7,640 nt of DNA from an uncultured Mycoplasmatota bacterium (GTDB lineage: Bacteria; Bacillota_I; Bacilli_A; RF39; UBA660), in the NCBI GenBank assembly GCA_946491675.1, contig CAMLYN010000049.1, positions 1-7,640 on the forward strand, given 5' to 3'. Shown one piece after another: positions 1 through 5,412 of the stretch. The notes beneath the pieces are model-generated. The model worked only from the letters and a program-made list of their open reading frames with translations, was not told where the DNA came from and made no database searches. The position numbers and the translations under genes were made by a program. How positions within the stretch are numbered: position 1 is the first letter of the stretch; each line of letters begins with the position of its first letter.

Positions 1-52
1 CACTGCCCTTTCACGGCAGCATTCACGGGTTCGAATCCCGTACTGGTCACCA
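1..52 (+). tRNA. tRNA-Glu (anticodon UUC), 5' part cut off by the window edge
   Basis: Only the 3' portion is present. The anticodon arm is complete: stem CTGCC (3-7) pairs with GGCAG (15-19) around the loop CTTTCAC (8-14), which puts anticodon TTC at 10-12 and so reads Glu codons. The T arm follows, ACGGG (25-29) and CCCGT (37-41) around TTCGAAT (30-36). The 3' acceptor strand is 42-48, the discriminator base is A49, and the CCA end is encoded at 50-52. The acceptor 5' strand and D arm lie before base 1. A plus-strand hairpin with a T run begins 13 bases downstream, so this tRNA is the last gene of its transcript. Confidence 0.95.
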
Positions 53-64
53 AAAAGTATATAT

Positions 65-93
65 AAAAGAACTAATTTACTAGTTCTTTTTTT
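65..93 (+). terminator. Rho-independent terminator after tRNA-Glu
   Basis: Arms AAAAGAACTA (65-74) and TAGTTCTTTT (81-90) are perfect 10-bp complements around a 6-base loop, and the T run continues to 93. The fit is good for ending the plus-strand tRNA transcript. In the minus direction the same hairpin is followed only by mixed A/T, so it would be a weaker terminator for ddl. Confidence 0.85.
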
Positions 94-103
94 ATTTTAA
101 TAT

Positions 104-126
104 AAAAGAACGAAATTCGTTCTTTT
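104..126. terminator. Second hairpin between convergent tRNA-Glu and ddl, probably a bidirectional terminator
   Basis: Arms AAAAGAACGAA (104-114) and TTCGTTCTTTT (116-126) are perfect 11-bp complements about base 115; in RNA the innermost pairs would open to form the loop. It lies 61 bases beyond the ddl stop on the minus strand and is the best candidate end for the ddl transcript. The T tract is short in both directions (four T, then A/T-mixed). Its outer arms AAAAGAAC and GTTCTTTT are the same as in the hairpin at 65-90, so the two could also pair crosswise. Confidence 0.6.
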
Positions 127-187
127 AATTTATTATTTCTAATCCAAATATACAATCATCAAAAATAAACTACTTTAATCATATCAT

Positions 188-1375
188 TTATTTTAATTTT
201 CCTTTAACACCTTTACTACCACTAAAATTACTTAAAATATTAGTATCAAAAGAGAATGTTTTTTGATGTTTCTGTTTGTATTGTTTAATAGCCAAAGTTA
301 TCATTTCATCTAATAATTGTTCATAAGTTTTATCTGTAGCTTCCCAAAGATAAAATGATAAGCTACCTGGAATGGTATTAGGTTCATTAATGTAAATTTT
401 ATTACTTTTACCATCAATTAAGAAATCAATACGACAAACTCCACTTAAATTAAGTGCTCTAAATACTTCTTTAGCAAGCTCTTTAACTTTATTTGTAGTC
501 TTATCATCTAAACGAGCTGGAATTACTCGATTAGTACTAGCCATTCCTTTAGATCCTTTAGATGACATTTTTGTTTTACCGCCACCTAAATATTTATCTT
601 GATAAGTCAAAAATTCGGCTGTACTCATAACTTCTTCTAGAGTACTAGCTTGTTGATTCTGATAATTACCTAAAACACTACAATTAACTTCGACTAAATT
701 TTCAATCGCTTTTTCCACAATTATTTTAGTATCATAATTAATAGCTTCTTCAATTGCATTTTCTAAATTATCAATAGCTTTTACATAAGTAATTCCTACA
801 CTACTTCCTAAAGAAGCTGGTTTAACAATAACAGGAAATCCTAATTTTTTACACTTTTTAATAATTTCTTCTTTATCCAAATAGTATTCATTATCAAAAA
901 ACCAAACATAAGGTACAATTGGTAAATCTAAGCTTTCAAAAACTTGTTTCATAATCACTTTATCTTGTCCCAAACTAGAACCTAGAACATTACTTCCAAC
1001 ATAAGGAACTCCAACCATTTCTAAATATCCTTGAATAGTACCATCTTCCATGTTATTACCATGAACAACTGGTAAAACAATATCTAAGTCAGCTATAACT
1101 GTTCTAAATAACCCTAAAGATTGTAATCTAAATGCACCATTTCTATTATATAAAATCACCTTTTTAGCATACCTTTTTAAAGTATCAAAATCACGATACA
1201 TATCAATATCAGAAAGCATTTTACCTGTATACCAAGTTCTATCCTTATCGATATAAATCGGATAAATTTCATACTTTTCCTTATTTAAATGATTCATTGC
1301 TTGAACCGCTGAAATAATACTAACTTCGTGTTCAACTGTTGTCCCACCAAAAATAACTCCTACTTTTATTTTCAT
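188..1375 (-). CDS. ddl: D-alanine-D-alanine ligase
   Basis: ATP-grasp enzyme (395 aa) that joins two D-alanines in the cytoplasm to make the dipeptide later added by MurF to the peptidoglycan precursor. Visible family marks: GVIFGG at the N-terminus, EHEVS (15-19), HGNNMEDGT (105-113), QDK (137-139), KPASLGSSVGI (185-195), the ATP-binding VEKAIE segment (220-225), DKY (260-262), RIDF (315-318) and the metal-binding NEPNTIPGS segment (330-338). Tyr262 after Lys261 matches the Tyr of D-Ala-adding enzymes rather than D-lactate ligases. It is longer than the usual 300-370 aa, with extra Gly/Ser/Lys-rich sequence at about 264-281 and a GSKGVKGK tail. The ATG overlaps the hydrolase stop (TAATG), with AGGAG ten bases upstream inside that gene, so the two are probably translationally coupled. 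Confidence 0.95.
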   Translation of the reverse strand: MKIKVGVIFGGTTVEHEVSIISAVQAMNHLNKEKYEIYPIYIDKDRTWYTGKMLSDIDMYRDFDTLKRYAKKVILYNRNGAFRLQSLGLFRTVIADLDIVLPVVHGNNMEDGTIQGYLEMVGVPYVGSNVLGSSLGQDKVIMKQVFESLDLPIVPYVWFFDNEYYLDKEEIIKKCKKLGFPVIVKPASLGSSVGITYVKAIDNLENAIEEAINYDTKIIVEKAIENLVEVNCSVLGNYQNQQASTLEEVMSTAEFLTYQDKYLGGGKTKMSSKGSKGMASTNRVIPARLDDKTTNKVKELAKEVFRALNLSGVCRIDFLIDGKSNKIYINEPNTIPGSLSFYLWEATDKTYEQLLDEMITLAIKQYKQKHQKTFSFDTNILSNFSGSKGVKGKLK

Positions 1376-2109
1376 TACTTATCATCTCCTATAAAACTTT
1401 TTAAAACTCTAATAGTTTGATCAAATCTTTCCAAATATGCATAATGACTACAGCCTTCATAAGTCACTAATCCACAATCAACAATTAATTTTTCTAACTT
1501 ATAAGCATCTTCAATGCTAACTGCTTTATCTAATGTTCCCCAAATTAATAAAGTTGGACATTTTATTTTATATAACTGATCTGATATATCATAGTTAACA
1601 TGTTCAACCATTATTTTTCGCATCATTTCACTTGCGTTCTTATAGTCTGTTGAACCAATATGTTTTTTAGCAAGTCCTTCCAACTTATTTAAACCGGGAA
1701 TTTTTTTAGCTTTTTTAAGCAACCTCGTTTTTAAAGAAGGATTAGCAATATATTTTTTATAAGGACTAGCTAAACAAACCAATTTACAAACATCATATTT
1801 AGTTGCATATAATAATCCTATTTTTCCTCCAAAAGAATGACCAATAATAATTGGCTTATTAACACCTATTTTATCTAACAATTCTTTTAAAGCATCAGCA
1901 TAATCATCTAAAGTCCAAATCTTATCAGGTTCAGGGCTTTTTCCAAAACCAGGTAAATCCAAAATTATTATCCGATGAGTATCTTTAAAATGATTGCCAA
2001 TTCCTTGCATCATTTGAATATTTTGACCCCATCCATGTAACAAAACAATAGCTTGACTATCATTTTTTCCATAATCAAGATAATTGATATCAACATTTTT
2101 AACTACCAT
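1375..2109 (-). CDS. alpha/beta hydrolase, substrate unknown
   Basis: Cytoplasmic alpha/beta-hydrolase-fold protein, 244 aa from the chosen start. Numbered from that ATG, the oxyanion-loop HGWGQ is at about 25-29, DLPGFGKS at 51-58, the nucleophile elbow GHSFGG at 90-95 (catalytic Ser92), the acid Asp194 in WGTLD, and the His222 in GCSHY, giving a complete Ser-Asp-His triad. A basic, Lys-rich cap region lies between the Ser and Asp. The reading frame can be extended to a GTG at 2118, but that GTG sits inside the Shine-Dalgarno AGAAGGTGA (2123-2115), which is well spaced for the ATG at 2109, so I use 2109. The stop overlaps the ddl start. No signal peptide. The substrate cannot be read from the sequence; co-transcription with ddl hints at cell-wall precursor or ester metabolism, which is inference only. 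Confidence 0.88.
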   Translation of the reverse strand: MVVKNVDINYLDYGKNDSQAIVLLHGWGQNIQMMQGIGNHFKDTHRIIILDLPGFGKSPEPDKIWTLDDYADALKELLDKIGVNKPIIIGHSFGGKIGLLYATKYDVCKLVCLASPYKKYIANPSLKTRLLKKAKKIPGLNKLEGLAKKHIGSTDYKNASEMMRKIMVEHVNYDISDQLYKIKCPTLLIWGTLDKAVSIEDAYKLEKLIVDCGLVTYEGCSHYAYLERFDQTIRVLKSFIGDDK

Positions 2110-2114
2110 TTTTT

Positions 2115-2123
2115 TCACCTTCT
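2115..2123 (-). promoter_or_regulatory. Shine-Dalgarno that fixes the hydrolase start at 2109
   Basis: AGAAGGTGA on the minus strand matches the consensus GGAGGTGA at seven of eight bases and is followed by five A and then ATG. The upstream in-frame GTG (2118-2116) is part of this site and so is unlikely to be the start. Confidence 0.7.
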
Positions 2124-2126
2124 ATA

Positions 2127-2179
2127 ATTATACCATTTTTTTCTATAATATTAAAGCTTTCAACTGTCAATTGTGTCAA
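2127..2179 (-). promoter_or_regulatory. Candidate internal promoter region for hydrolase-ddl
   Basis: Two TTGACA boxes lie nine bases apart on the minus strand (2179-2174 and 2170-2165), inside the last codons of the upstream gene. The first has TTTAAT 18 bases downstream (2155-2150) and the second has TATAGA 17 bases downstream (2147-2142). A separate extended -10, TGGTATAAT (2135-2127), has only a poor -35 and would start RNA within or right at the Shine-Dalgarno. Which pair is used is unclear, but a secondary promoter here would let ddl be made independently of the glycosyltransferase. Confidence 0.5.
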
Positions 2180-2585
2180 ATATCATATTTTCAATTTTTA
2201 AATTTGTAATATTACTTTCACTACTATATACTTTCATTTTTTTAATTTTTATTCCTTCAATTTTTAAATTCAATGCTTCACTACGATACCCTTTTTTAAT
2301 AAGTAAATCAATAAATTCTTCTTTAAATTTGCCAATGTTTGTAAATTGATATCTTGTTTTAACTTGTTTATATAAGGAGTTAATATATGGTTCAATCCAA
2401 ATAACATCAATATCTTTAAAATAATCATCAAAATTATTAGTTGAAATATTTTTATTTGGAAATTCTAAAATATAAAAAGAATAATCATTATTCATCATAT
2501 TAAAAGTTGGATATACTTCTTCCTTAGAATTAATACTTAAAAAAATAAAAAAACAAATAGTAAAAGTTAAAATAATCTTTTTCAT
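2160..2585 (-). CDS. Small secreted or membrane-anchored protein of unknown function
   Basis: A 141-aa protein I do not recognise. It begins with a typical export signal: MKK, a hydrophobic core (residues 4-18, rich in Ile, Phe, Leu) and a polar NSKEE stretch. There is no clear A-X-A cleavage site and Cys11 sits in the middle of the core, so it is not an obvious lipoprotein; the segment could be cleaved or stay as an anchor. The mature part is acidic and aromatic up to about residue 75, then more basic with alternating Ile/Lys (about 105-140) suggestive of beta strands. It lies 39 bases after the glycosyltransferase on the same strand, so the two are probably co-transcribed. The Shine-Dalgarno GGTGA is modest, six bases before the ATG. 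It is the only gene here ending in TGA. Confidence 0.75.
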   Translation of the reverse strand: MKKIILTFTICFFIFLSINSKEEVYPTFNMMNNDYSFYILEFPNKNISTNNFDDYFKDIDVIWIEPYINSLYKQVKTRYQFTNIGKFKEEFIDLLIKKGYRSEALNLKIEGIKIKKMKVYSSESNITNLKIENMIFDTIDS

Positions 2586-2624
2586 AAACTTTCACCATTT
2601 GTATTTTAAACATTTTTTATAAAA

Positions 2625-3854
2625 TTATTTCTTTATTTCGTCAATTCCAACACTTCTTTTATGTTTAATTGGTTCCCAAGTTAAGTCTTTTTTAAATAAA
2701 CAAATAAAATTAATTGGAATCCAAGTCAACATGAAAAATGTAAATAATAAAATACCAGACATAATTTCTTTAACGCTTTTCTTGTTATAAACAACAACAA
2801 ATATATTAATAATAACATTAGCCAAATAAGCAACTAAGAAAAATAGAATACCATATGAATACATATACGCAAACACATCATATAACTCAATTCCTAAAAT
2901 TCTAAAAGCAATTAAAACAACTGTTAAAATTGTAGCTAATATTTGCATATATGGTGCCATAAAAGATAATAACATATCTAAACAAGGTAAAAAACTTGTC
3001 TTAAGATAAGTACGACCTAGCCTTCTACTATAATGCCTAAAACATTGAATGTTTCCCATTGACCATCTTTTACGTTGTTTCCAAGAAGCCTTAAATTCAG
3101 TTGGTTGCTCATCATATGTAATTGCATCTTCAACAAAAACAATTTTAATACCATTTAAAGCACATTGAGCCGTAAACTCAACATCCTCAGTCAAAGTTAC
3201 CGTATTAAAACCATATTCATCAATAATCTCTTTTTTTACCATAAAACCAGTACCATTGATACTTGAAGAACCACCCATTTGCATACGTGCTTTACTAAAA
3301 AAGAAATTTTGAATCCAATAAAAAATTGAATAACTACCACTAATCCAGTTATCACTAGGATTTTTACTATCTCTAAATCCTTGAGCTACCTTATGTCCAT
3401 CACATAAAGCATCATTCATACGGGCTAAAAACTCTGGATGAACAACATTATCAGCATCAAAAATAATATAAGCATCTATATCCTTATTTTTAGATAATTT
3501 ATCAAAAGTAAATTTTAAAACTTCACCTTTTGATTTAGTTGGAACTGTACACTTTATTATTTTAGCTCCAGCTTCTTTAGCAACTTTTTCTGTATTATCA
3601 GTACAGTTATTAGGAATTACATAAACATCAAACAAATCTTTTGGATAATCTTGTAGCAATAAACTTTTTACTAAATGTTCAATAACTCCTTCCTCATTTC
3701 TTGAAGCTATTAATATCGCAAATTTATGTTTCGGATCATGTTTTTTAATAATTTTCTTATGAATATTTTTAAATCCAAAAAAACCCGTAATTAAAAAATA
3801 TAACCCATATGTCAATGAAAAAATAAATAAAATATAATATATCGTTTGTATCAC
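2625..3854 (-). CDS. Membrane glycosyltransferase, family 2 (processive, cellulose/poly-GlcNAc synthase-like)
   Basis: A 409-aa inner-membrane glycosyltransferase, complete. An N-terminal membrane segment (about 4-27) leads to a GT-A domain on the cytoplasmic side: ILIASRNEE (47-55), NNCTDNT (82-88), the DXD-type FDADN (132-136, nucleotide-sugar and metal binding), TEDVEF (222-227, with the likely catalytic acid/base), and QRKRW (260-264), the acceptor-binding motif of processive family 2 enzymes. Three to four membrane helices follow (about 290-320, 330-356, 364-388). This order is that of BcsA/IcaA-like synthases, but without a PilZ domain. The product is probably a beta-linked surface polysaccharide or glycolipid; the sugar cannot be read off. 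The start is GTG, supported by AGGAG (3868-3864) nine bases upstream and the lack of a nearby ATG. It has its own promoter. Confidence 0.9.
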   Translation of the reverse strand: MIQTIYYILFIFSLTYGLYFLITGFFGFKNIHKKIIKKHDPKHKFAILIASRNEEGVIEHLVKSLLLQDYPKDLFDVYVIPNNCTDNTEKVAKEAGAKIIKCTVPTKSKGEVLKFTFDKLSKNKDIDAYIIFDADNVVHPEFLARMNDALCDGHKVAQGFRDSKNPSDNWISGSYSIFYWIQNFFFSKARMQMGGSSSINGTGFMVKKEIIDEYGFNTVTLTEDVEFTAQCALNGIKIVFVEDAITYDEQPTEFKASWKQRKRWSMGNIQCFRHYSRRLGRTYLKTSFLPCLDMLLSFMAPYMQILATILTVVLIAFRILGIELYDVFAYMYSYGILFFLVAYLANVIINIFVVVYNKKSVKEIMSGILLFTFFMLTWIPINFICLFKKDLTWEPIKHKRSVGIDEIKK

Positions 3855-3863
3855 TAAAATTCA

Positions 3864-3868
3864 CTCCT
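3864..3868 (-). promoter_or_regulatory. Shine-Dalgarno supporting the GTG start of the glycosyltransferase
   Basis: AGGAG on the minus strand lies nine bases before GTG at 3854-3852. The next in-frame ATG is more than 100 codons inside the catalytic domain, so GTG is the real start. Confidence 0.75.
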
Positions 3869-3887
3869 AAAATTCAAATCCGAGTAT

Positions 3888-3915
3888 ATTATACCATATT
3901 TTTATAAAATGACAA
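3888..3915 (-). promoter_or_regulatory. Promoter of the glycosyltransferase operon
   Basis: TTGTCA (3915-3910), a 16-base spacer, then TATAAT (3893-3888) preceded by TGG, giving an extended -10. RNA would start near 3881, leaving a leader of about 27 bases that carries the Shine-Dalgarno. The likely transcript covers the glycosyltransferase, the secreted protein, the hydrolase and ddl. Confidence 0.8.
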
Positions 3916-3917
3916 AA

Positions 3918-4355
3918 CTATAAAAATTTTTTTAAATCTTCAATGATTTTTTGTTGAAATTTTAAAAATTCTTCAGCTTTCTTTAAAATTTTCTTATCAG
4001 CATTTTCACTATATTTACTTATCTTTTTTTCCATATCTAAAGTTCCCATCGTTACACCTTTAATCAACATATCGGCTATTCTAGCGTCACTATTATCAGT
4101 AATTACTTCTTTTTTAATTCCAAAACTAGATCCAATTTTAGCCATCATTCCACTATTTTTAGGACTAACTTTTTCTTTTTTTAACTGTTTTTTAAAATCT
4201 TTATAATAAGATTCATATTCTTTTAAAATAACTTCTAAAACTTTAATTATTTTATTATCTTTATCTTTTAATTCATTAATTAAAGTCTCTAAAGCATAAG
4301 TTGCCATTTCACTATCCTGATACATGTGTTCTAACAATTCATTGTTCTCATTCAT
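3918..4355 (-). CDS. Small helical-bundle protein of unknown function (ferritin-like-fold candidate)
   Basis: A 145-aa soluble protein, predicted almost wholly helical: helices at about 4-29, 33-62, 88-115 and 119-144, joined by a Pro/Gly-rich loop (64-82). This up-down four-helix pattern, with Glu residues in helices 1 and 2 and the motif ADMLIKGVTMGTLDMEK (94-110), resembles a conserved family of about 145 residues in Firmicutes that I recall only as uncharacterised. A relation to DUF2383-type ferritin-like proteins is possible, but no clear EXXH metal site is visible. No signal peptide or membrane segment. Start ATG with AGGAG eight bases upstream. It is bounded by the rpoE terminator upstream and the glycosyltransferase promoter downstream, so it may be transcribed alone or by read-through from rpoE; no strong promoter of its own is seen. 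The stop is TAG. Confidence 0.75.
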   Translation of the reverse strand: MNENNELLEHMYQDSEMATYALETLINELKDKDNKIIKVLEVILKEYESYYKDFKKQLKKEKVSPKNSGMMAKIGSSFGIKKEVITDNSDARIADMLIKGVTMGTLDMEKKISKYSENADKKILKKAEEFLKFQQKIIEDLKKFL

Positions 4356-4402
4356 ATTATCATCTCCTATTTTATCTTGAACTAAAACTACGATTTTTAT
4401 AC

Positions 4403-4432
4403 AAAAAAAGAATTAGTTTTCATCTAATTCTT
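4403..4432 (-). terminator. Rho-independent terminator overlapping the end of rpoE
   Basis: On the minus strand AAGAATTAG (4432-4424) pairs perfectly with CTAATTCTT (4416-4408) around a 7-base loop, and seven T follow (4409-4403). The stop codon TAA (4415-4413) lies in the 3' arm and the last codons make the 5' arm, so the terminator is built into the gene end. Confidence 0.85.
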
Positions 4433-4853
4433 CATCAGTTAAAATAGCTAAATCATCTAACTCTTCATCATTATCGTCTAATTCATCATCCTCTATTGCT
4501 GAATCTATATCTTCATCATATTCATCAATCATATCTTCTTCTTCATCTTCTTCAATTTCTTCTTCTTCATCTTCTTCATCTTCTTCATCGTCTAAAACAA
4601 TTGCTACTGGTGTCTTTTCCCTTAAATCCCATTCATTATTATCAAGAAAAACAAATCTTTTATCAGTTGATAAAGATGTATAATAATCTCCTATTTTATC
4701 AGTATATTCTTCATCAGTATATCCTAATAAATCACAAATTTTACGGAAAATAACTGGTGTTGTAAACGTTTTATTTTCTTCTTTTAAAATTAATTCGGTT
4801 AAATCAGCATAAGATAATATTTCTAATTCTTCCAATTTCATATTTTTTAGCAA
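4413..4853 (-). CDS. rpoE: DNA-directed RNA polymerase delta subunit
   Basis: Accessory subunit of Gram-positive RNA polymerase that helps release the enzyme from nucleic acid and tunes promoter use by initiating-nucleotide level. From the chosen start the protein is 146 aa. An N-terminal HARE-HTH domain (about 6-78) contains ELEILSYADLTELIL, the helix FRKICDLLG, and FVFLDNNEWDLRE near its end. A disordered tail (about 88-146) of almost only Asp/Glu follows, typical of delta; B. subtilis delta is somewhat longer (173 aa). The frame opens at an ATG at 4889, but this ATG lies inside the promoter -10 and has no ribosome site. AGGAGGT (4867-4861) is within the longer frame and ideally spaced (seven bases) for TTG at 4853, so TTG is the start. 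Monocistronic: own promoter and terminator. Confidence 0.9.
   Translation of the reverse strand: MLKNMKLEELEILSYADLTELILKEENKTFTTPVIFRKICDLLGYTDEEYTDKIGDYYTSLSTDKRFVFLDNNEWDLREKTPVAIVLDDEEDEEDEEEEIEEDEEEDMIDEYDEDIDSAIEDDELDDNDEELDDLAILTDEELDEN
4532..4592. repeat. Low-complexity Asp/Glu-coding tract in rpoE
   Basis: An imperfect TTC/ATC triplet tract in the acidic tail, including three perfect contiguous copies of TTCTTCATC at 4563-4589 (minus-strand GATGAAGAA, coding Asp-Glu-Glu). Copy changes would keep the frame and only alter tail length. Confidence 0.8.
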
Positions 4854-4860
4854 TCTAATT

Positions 4861-4867
4861 ACCTCCT
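4861..4867 (-). promoter_or_regulatory. Perfect Shine-Dalgarno that fixes the rpoE TTG start
   Basis: AGGAGGT on the minus strand, the strongest ribosome site in the window, seven bases before TTG (4853-4851). The next ATG (4841) would be about 20 bases away, too far for this site. Confidence 0.85.
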
Positions 4868-4887
4868 CGTATAAATACATCAGTCCC

Positions 4888-4915
4888 ATTTTAACACATT
4901 TTCAAAATGTGTCAA
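4888..4915 (-). promoter_or_regulatory. rpoE promoter
   Basis: TTGACA (4915-4910, perfect -35), a 16-base spacer, then TAAAAT (4893-4888) preceded by TGT, an extended -10. RNA would start around 4881, leaving a leader of about 28 bases with AGGAGGT and the TTG start. The spacer is filled by a palindrome, described separately. Confidence 0.85.
4891..4915. repeat. Palindrome covering the rpoE promoter, candidate operator
   Basis: The core is a perfect 9-bp inverted repeat, ACACATTTT (4894-4902) and AAAATGTGT (4904-4912), around C4903. One mismatched pair (4893/4913) and two more matched pairs extend it to 4891-4915. It fills the spacer and touches both the -35 and -10 boxes, the usual place for a repressor operator. 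No gene for a DNA-binding partner is in the window apart from delta itself. Confidence 0.65.
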
Positions 4916-4962
4916 GACTATTTTTATAATATGTTGCAACTTATTTAAAATATACTATTATT

Positions 4963-5313
4963 TTACATTTCTAATTTAAAAATTACATCTTGTTCAGTTG
5001 TTAAAACCTTATATTTAATTATAATAATATTTTCTTCAACAATAATATAATCTGTCAATATTTTTAAATCGATAATTATATTTTCTTTTTTTAATTTACA
5101 ACTACCTTTAGTTTCTTTATTAGGAATAAATTCCAAATAAAATAAATAATCATCACTTTCTCTTTTTATTTTAATTATATCATCTAAAAATAAAGATGTT
5201 TTAAACTCTTTTTCAAAATATAATAGTTTATTATTACTTTTTAAAGCACTATATTTTTCCTCACTTACCTCATTATTATTTTTAATAATTACTTTAATAT
5301 CTATTTTACTCAT
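4963..5313 (-). CDS. DUF1934 (YwiB-like) small beta-barrel protein, tentative
   Basis: A 116-aa cytoplasmic protein without signal or membrane segment. It is rich in alternating hydrophobic/polar stretches (for example DIKVIIKNN, LKILTDYIIVEENIIIIKYKV), indicating mostly beta structure, and has YFEKEFKTSLFLDDIIKIKR in the middle. This fits the calycin-like DUF1934 family of B. subtilis YwiB, whose gene lies near argS and rpoE in many Firmicutes; the position just upstream of rpoE supports the call, although argS is absent here. The similarity is judged by eye and weak. An ATG two codons further upstream (5319) is possible, but the purine-rich AAAGAG abuts it, whereas it is six bases from the ATG at 5313. 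Preceded by an extended -10 promoter. Function unknown. Confidence 0.6.
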   Translation of the reverse strand: MSKIDIKVIIKNNNEVSEEKYSALKSNNKLLYFEKEFKTSLFLDDIIKIKRESDDYLFYLEFIPNKETKGSCKLKKENIIIDLKILTDYIIVEENIIIIKYKVLTTEQDVIFKLEM

Positions 5314-5332
5314 ACACATCTCTTTCTTTTCT

Positions 5333-5360
5333 TTGACATTATATCATAAAACTATTTAAA
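5333..5360 (+). promoter_or_regulatory. Candidate promoter of the penicillin-binding protein gene
   Basis: TTGACA (5333-5338) with TTTAAA (5355-5360) after 16 bases. The -10 is only a four-of-six match and the leader would be about 45 bases. It is the only good plus-strand -35 in the gap and shares base 5338 with the -10 of the divergent gene. Confidence 0.4.
5338..5346 (-). promoter_or_regulatory. Extended -10 promoter of the DUF1934-like gene
   Basis: TGATATAAT on the minus strand (5346-5338), a perfect extended -10. No good -35 is seen at 16-18 bases upstream, which extended -10 promoters tolerate. RNA would start near 5331, about 18 bases before the ATG at 5313. Confidence 0.65.
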
Positions 5361-5412
5361 AATCACTTATATTTTTCATATTTATAGCAATAATAAATAT
5401 AGGTGAAAATAT

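Noticed and set aside
188..1375. Vancomycin-resistance type ligase (VanA/VanC-like)
   Set aside because: The DKY motif matches D-Ala-D-Ala ligases, and no vanH, vanX, vanT or vanRS-like genes are nearby.
2160..2162. TGA stop as a sign of Mollicutes code 4 (TGA read as Trp)
   Set aside because: Reading through would add only a few residues before TAA, and all Trp codons in the long conserved genes are TGG with no internal TGA, so the standard code fits better.
3898..3927. Inverted repeat around the stop of the helical-bundle gene (9-bp arms, 12-base loop) as a terminator
   Set aside because: The stem is only A/T pairs, no T run follows, and it overlaps the glycosyltransferase -35; likely chance in AT-rich DNA, though weak attenuation cannot be excluded.
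4496..4753. Plus-strand open frame of 85 codons, rich in Leu and His
   Set aside because: It is the reverse of the Asp/Glu-rich tail of rpoE; the Leu/His content comes from the complementary TTC/ATC triplets, and the rpoE reading is strongly supported by domain, promoter and terminator.
4933..4940. Short palindrome GTTGCAAC downstream of the DUF1934-like gene
   Set aside because: Eight bases is too short to support as an operator or terminator; no T run or repeat copy is seen.
4890..4962. Terminator for the DUF1934-like gene
   Set aside because: I found no stable hairpin plus T run between its stop and the rpoE promoter; the promoter palindrome lacks a following T run on the minus strand.
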